From Heliopora coerulea (lineage: Eukaryota > Cnidaria > Anthozoa > Scleralcyonacea > Helioporidae): a DNA stretch of 64,000 nucleotides. Position 1 is the stretch's first letter. Each line of letters begins with the position of its first letter. Below, one piece after another: positions 61,113 through 64,000 of the stretch. The notes under the pieces are model-generated. The model was not told the origin of the DNA, ran no database searches, and worked only from the letters and a program-made list of their open reading frames with translations. The DNA lies in NCBI GenBank assembly GCA_030142905.1, contig JASJOG010000025.1, positions 2,606,794-2,670,793 of the forward strand, in the 5' to 3' direction. Position numbers and translations under genes: made by a program.

Positions 61113-63540
61113 ATTTAAAAGTGGTTGCAATTGGTCAGCAAACTACAGTTAGGGACGAGCCAGTCCGAGACGAAATTATTGGGTCTGACGTGGGACAAGG
61201 AACAAGACACCTTAAAAGTCACTATTTGCAAAGCGAAATCCGTCATTTCAAAAAGAAATGCCTTGTCATTCCTCACCAAGATCTATGACCCTTTAGGGTT
61301 GGTTTCACCGACAACACTACTCGGAAAAGCTCTATATCGTGAAATGTGTGAAGCCAACATACCGTGGGATGCCGACCTTCCAGAAAATTTGAAGAAACGA
61401 TAGGATGAGTGGATGTCCAAACAATCAGACCACTTTACAGTCGAACGTTCCCTTGCTCCACGGAGAGAACCGATTTTGGAAATCACACTCCACGCTTTTG
61501 GAGACGCCAGTACGCATGGAGTTGGCACAGTGGTTTACGCAGTTGTCCAACAAGAAAGCAAATTAACGCAAGCTATTGTCTGTGCGAAGTCTAGGCTGGC
61601 GAAACGTAACCTAACCATCCCCGACTAGAATTAGTGGCGGGTCACATGGCGATAAATCGTTCAACCAACTTGCGAACAGCCATTAACAATCACCCAGTGC
61701 ACGTGCATTGTTGGCTTGATTCAATGGTTGAATTATAATGGATCAATGGCAAAGGGGAGTACCGTCAATTTATGTCGAACAGGGTGAGCAAAATTCAACA
61801 ACATAAAGATGTTAAGTGGCACTACGTTCCAACAGGCGAAAATCCAGCAGATATTGGAAGTTGTGGAGGGAACTTAGTCAAACATCAGCTGTGGCGAAAG
61901 GGTCCAATGTTGCTGGGCCATCCAGAAAAGTGGCCCCAAGACAAAGTTTTTCAGCCAAACGAGGAATCCAACGCCGAATTGAAAGTGATCCGAAGCGTGT
62001 CTACCACCACCATTTAAACACGAGATATGTTTGACGAGCTACTTGACGCCCATACGTTACAAAAGGGACTAAGAATTTGTGGGTGGATCCAACGTTTTAT
62101 CCGAAATTCAGCTACTCCAGCTTCAGATCGGAAAACAGGGCTGCTCGATACGTCAGAAATAGACCAACAAAGAGACTGGTGGATTAAACGAGCTCAAAAA
62201 ATGTGTCAAACTAAAGACGAATTCCAGGAAGACAAATTGCAATTGAATCTACAACCAAATGGACAAGGAATACTGGAATGTCGAGGAAGAATACAAGGTG
62301 AATATTCAATATACCTGCCGGATAGCCATCCGTTCACGTACAAGCTGGTGCAACAAGCGCATCTGACGACAATGCATGGTGGAAGCCCACTGACGATGGC
62401 CAAAGTCAGAGAAGCTTACTGGGTCCCAAGATTGCGCCGTTTGGTGAAGAGGGTATGAGGGAACTGTTGGGGTTGCAAAAGATTTAGGACCCTTACATAT
62501 CAATCACCACCTCCAGGGAACCTTCCAACAACAAGAACTCAAGGAACTACCCCCTTTCAAGTGGTAGGCGTAGATTTTGCCGGTCCCATCCAATACCAGC
62601 ACAAGGGGAAGAAGGAAAGGAAGACGTACTTAGCGCTTTACGGATGTAGCCTGACAAGAGCAGTACACTTGGACTTATTGAAGTCAATGGAAGCAACCGA
62701 ATTCGTTCTAAGTTTGAAGTGCTTCATCGCCAGAAGGGGTAGACCGGAGCTGATATATTCTGATAATGGCGCGACGTCCAAAGCTACCAACAAATGGCTG
62801 CGAAAGGTGCAGAAAGATGAACGACTAAATTCTTATCTCGCAGATCTCTCTATCAAGTGGCGTTTCAACCTTAGTCATGCACCTTGGTGGGGAGGTCAGT
62901 TCGAAAGATTAATAGGTCTGTTCAAAAGTGCCTTCTACAAAACCATTGGAAATGGCACATTACAGTGGGCAGAACTGGAGGAAGAGGCGTTAGATGTAGA
63001 AACCACCCTCAACAATCGACCATTAAGTTACATGGAAGACGATGTCTAGTTGCCCGTGTTAACACCCAACTCCATGTTGCATATAAACCCCAATTACATA
63101 CCAGGCCCATCATCTGGAAGAGAAAGATCTACGGAAACTAGCAAAGCATTTGCAGAAATGCAAAGAGACGATGTGGAATCGATTGACACGAGAGTATATA
63201 CGTGGTCTTCGGGAATAGCACTGGCGAGCAGGAGGCAGCCAGATATCTTTTCCAAACAGGGGAGATGTAGTAATTGTTAAAGACACGCAAAAGAATCGTA
63301 ATCGATGGAAACTGGCAATCGTCACTGACTTAATCAAAGGAAAAGATGGTATTACAAGAGGTGCCAAACTGAGATCTGGGAAAGATAATATTGAGCGTGC
63401 TATTCAACATCTTTGCCCATTAGAGTTATCGTGCTGACGTGCAACAGACAGTGCCTCTTGATCCAACCGCTACTGAATTTCAACCAAGAACACGAAGAGA
63501 CGCCTCAGACGCGGCCAATCTTCGTATTTAAGAAGTAGTA
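61113..63540 (+). pseudogene. pol: BEL/Pao Pol: RT end, RNase H, integrase
   Basis: RT/connection: KLLGLTWDKEQDTL and LTKIYDPLGLVSPTTLLGKA, the BEL/Pao signature. RNase H: LHAFGDASTHGVGTVVYAVV (61.49 kb) and HYVPTGENPADIGS (61.83 kb). Integrase zinc domain: HLTTMHGGSPLTMAKVREAY with CWGCKRF. Core: VVGVDFAGPI, LIYSDNGATSKA and GGQFERLIGLFKSAFY give the D, D and E. Stops or frame changes lie at ~61402, 61626, 61736, 62016, 62457 and 63048. Domain order and motifs are clear; the gene is dead. Confidence 0.9.
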
Positions 63541-63677
63541 GAAGATGAAGAAAACGAATTATAAGCAAATAACTTTCAGAACGTTGAGAAGGAATATGTC
63601 TATTTTCATTTGACCTAGTTAAAGTTTGAACCCATGTTATAGCATAAGATGAACATGTATATCGCAGTCGCGAAAAT

Positions 63678-64000
63678 ACATGGGGGAGTGTGTCGGGGAT
63701 TGGGGCTTGAAGTTGGCTAGCCCGGAAGCTACTTCATGTCATCGCGCCACATCACGCCACTGAACACGACTTCCAAACAGGAAATGAGTCTTGTCGTCAA
63801 AAGAAAGAGAGTAAAACCAACACTTGTGAGATGCTTATAGATTAAAAGAGAAATATTTAAAAACAGTGAGTGACGTATTGTGGATACGTCCCAAGGGAGG
63901 CAAGGGAATCCCCAATAGCCTCATTACCACATATTTTTCAAGGAACTATGAACCTTACAGTCAGTTACACTTTGTTGCACCAACTTCATCAGGTCAGTAG
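63678..64000 (+). repeat. BEL/Pao purine tract and start of 3' LTR
   Basis: ACATGGGGGAG immediately precedes TGTGTCGGGGATTGG, the likely LTR start (about 63689-63691). The LTR is not closed inside the window, so its length and partner cannot be checked. Confidence 0.55.

Larger units (their letters stand above)
61110..64000 (+). mobile_element. BEL/Pao retrotransposon, 3' part
   Basis: Pol from the end of RT through RNase H and integrase, followed by a purine tract and the start of a 3' LTR that runs to the window edge. Gag, protease and the first RT motifs are missing to the left, where homology begins abruptly at ~61113, so this copy is 5'-deleted unless those parts were lost by rearrangement. 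Confidence 0.88.

Overview
This is eukaryotic (metazoan) nuclear DNA packed with transposable elements. The mix fits an anthozoan cnidarian such as a coral or sea anemone: Polinton/Maverick, several Penelope-like elements (PLEs), compact Ty3 elements, BEL/Pao, hAT elements and a CR1/L2-like LINE, plus a Death-domain exon and a trypsin-fold gene. The host assignment is inference from content only. Nothing looks bacterial, and there is no rRNA, intact tRNA gene or CRISPR.

Layout. 1-2570 is a ~376 bp satellite that flips orientation near 2026. 2.6-4 kb holds decayed coding-like DNA. 3990-6282 is a Penelope-like element bounded by 701 bp near-identical inverted arms. 7.4-9.4 kb is a Ty3 pol relic broken by an antisense LINE 3' end and ending in an inverted duplicate of its own RNase H region. 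9.44-13.5 kb is a CR1/L2-type LINE. 13.6-14.7 kb is a second PLE relic of another type. 15.07-19.07 kb is a third PLE reverse transcriptase split by a Ty3 element (Ty3-A, 15184-18721) with 81 bp LTRs and an ATAAT target duplication. 19.16-23.9 kb is an older Ty3 (Ty3-B) and 24712-29386 a younger one with 107 bp LTRs and a CTTTG duplication (Ty3-C). 29.4-38.1 kb is a field of hAT-type DNA elements, including a nearly complete four-exon hAT transposase (33300-36220), a tRNA-derived SINE and the Death-domain exon.

38392-53035 is the centrepiece: a 14,644 bp Polinton/Maverick with identical 163 bp terminal inverted repeats starting AG, and a 6 bp TGACAT target duplication. It encodes a protein-primed B-family DNA polymerase, a retroviral-type integrase with chromodomain, a packaging ATPase, a probable major capsid protein, other probable structural or membrane proteins and a set of small proteins. 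No adenovirus-type protease was recognised. Genes are nearly gapless and most start codons follow an A/T box. Together they form a virus-like set: polymerase and integrase to copy and insert the element, ATPase and capsid-type proteins to package it. The polymerase carries one frameshift. An unusual feature is a family of short GC-rich palindromes with 3-nt loops, scattered through this AT-rich element, including inside reading frames.

53.0-60.2 kb returns to host DNA: candidate terminal exons, an 88 bp minisatellite, and a trypsin-fold gene whose His-containing and Ser-containing halves lie on opposite strands. 60.4-60.6 kb is a fold-back element. 61.1 kb to the window end is a BEL/Pao element with the start of its 3' LTR.

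Most coding sequence here is broken. Features are labelled pseudogene when lesions are visible. Joins across introns or lesions are inferred by eye.
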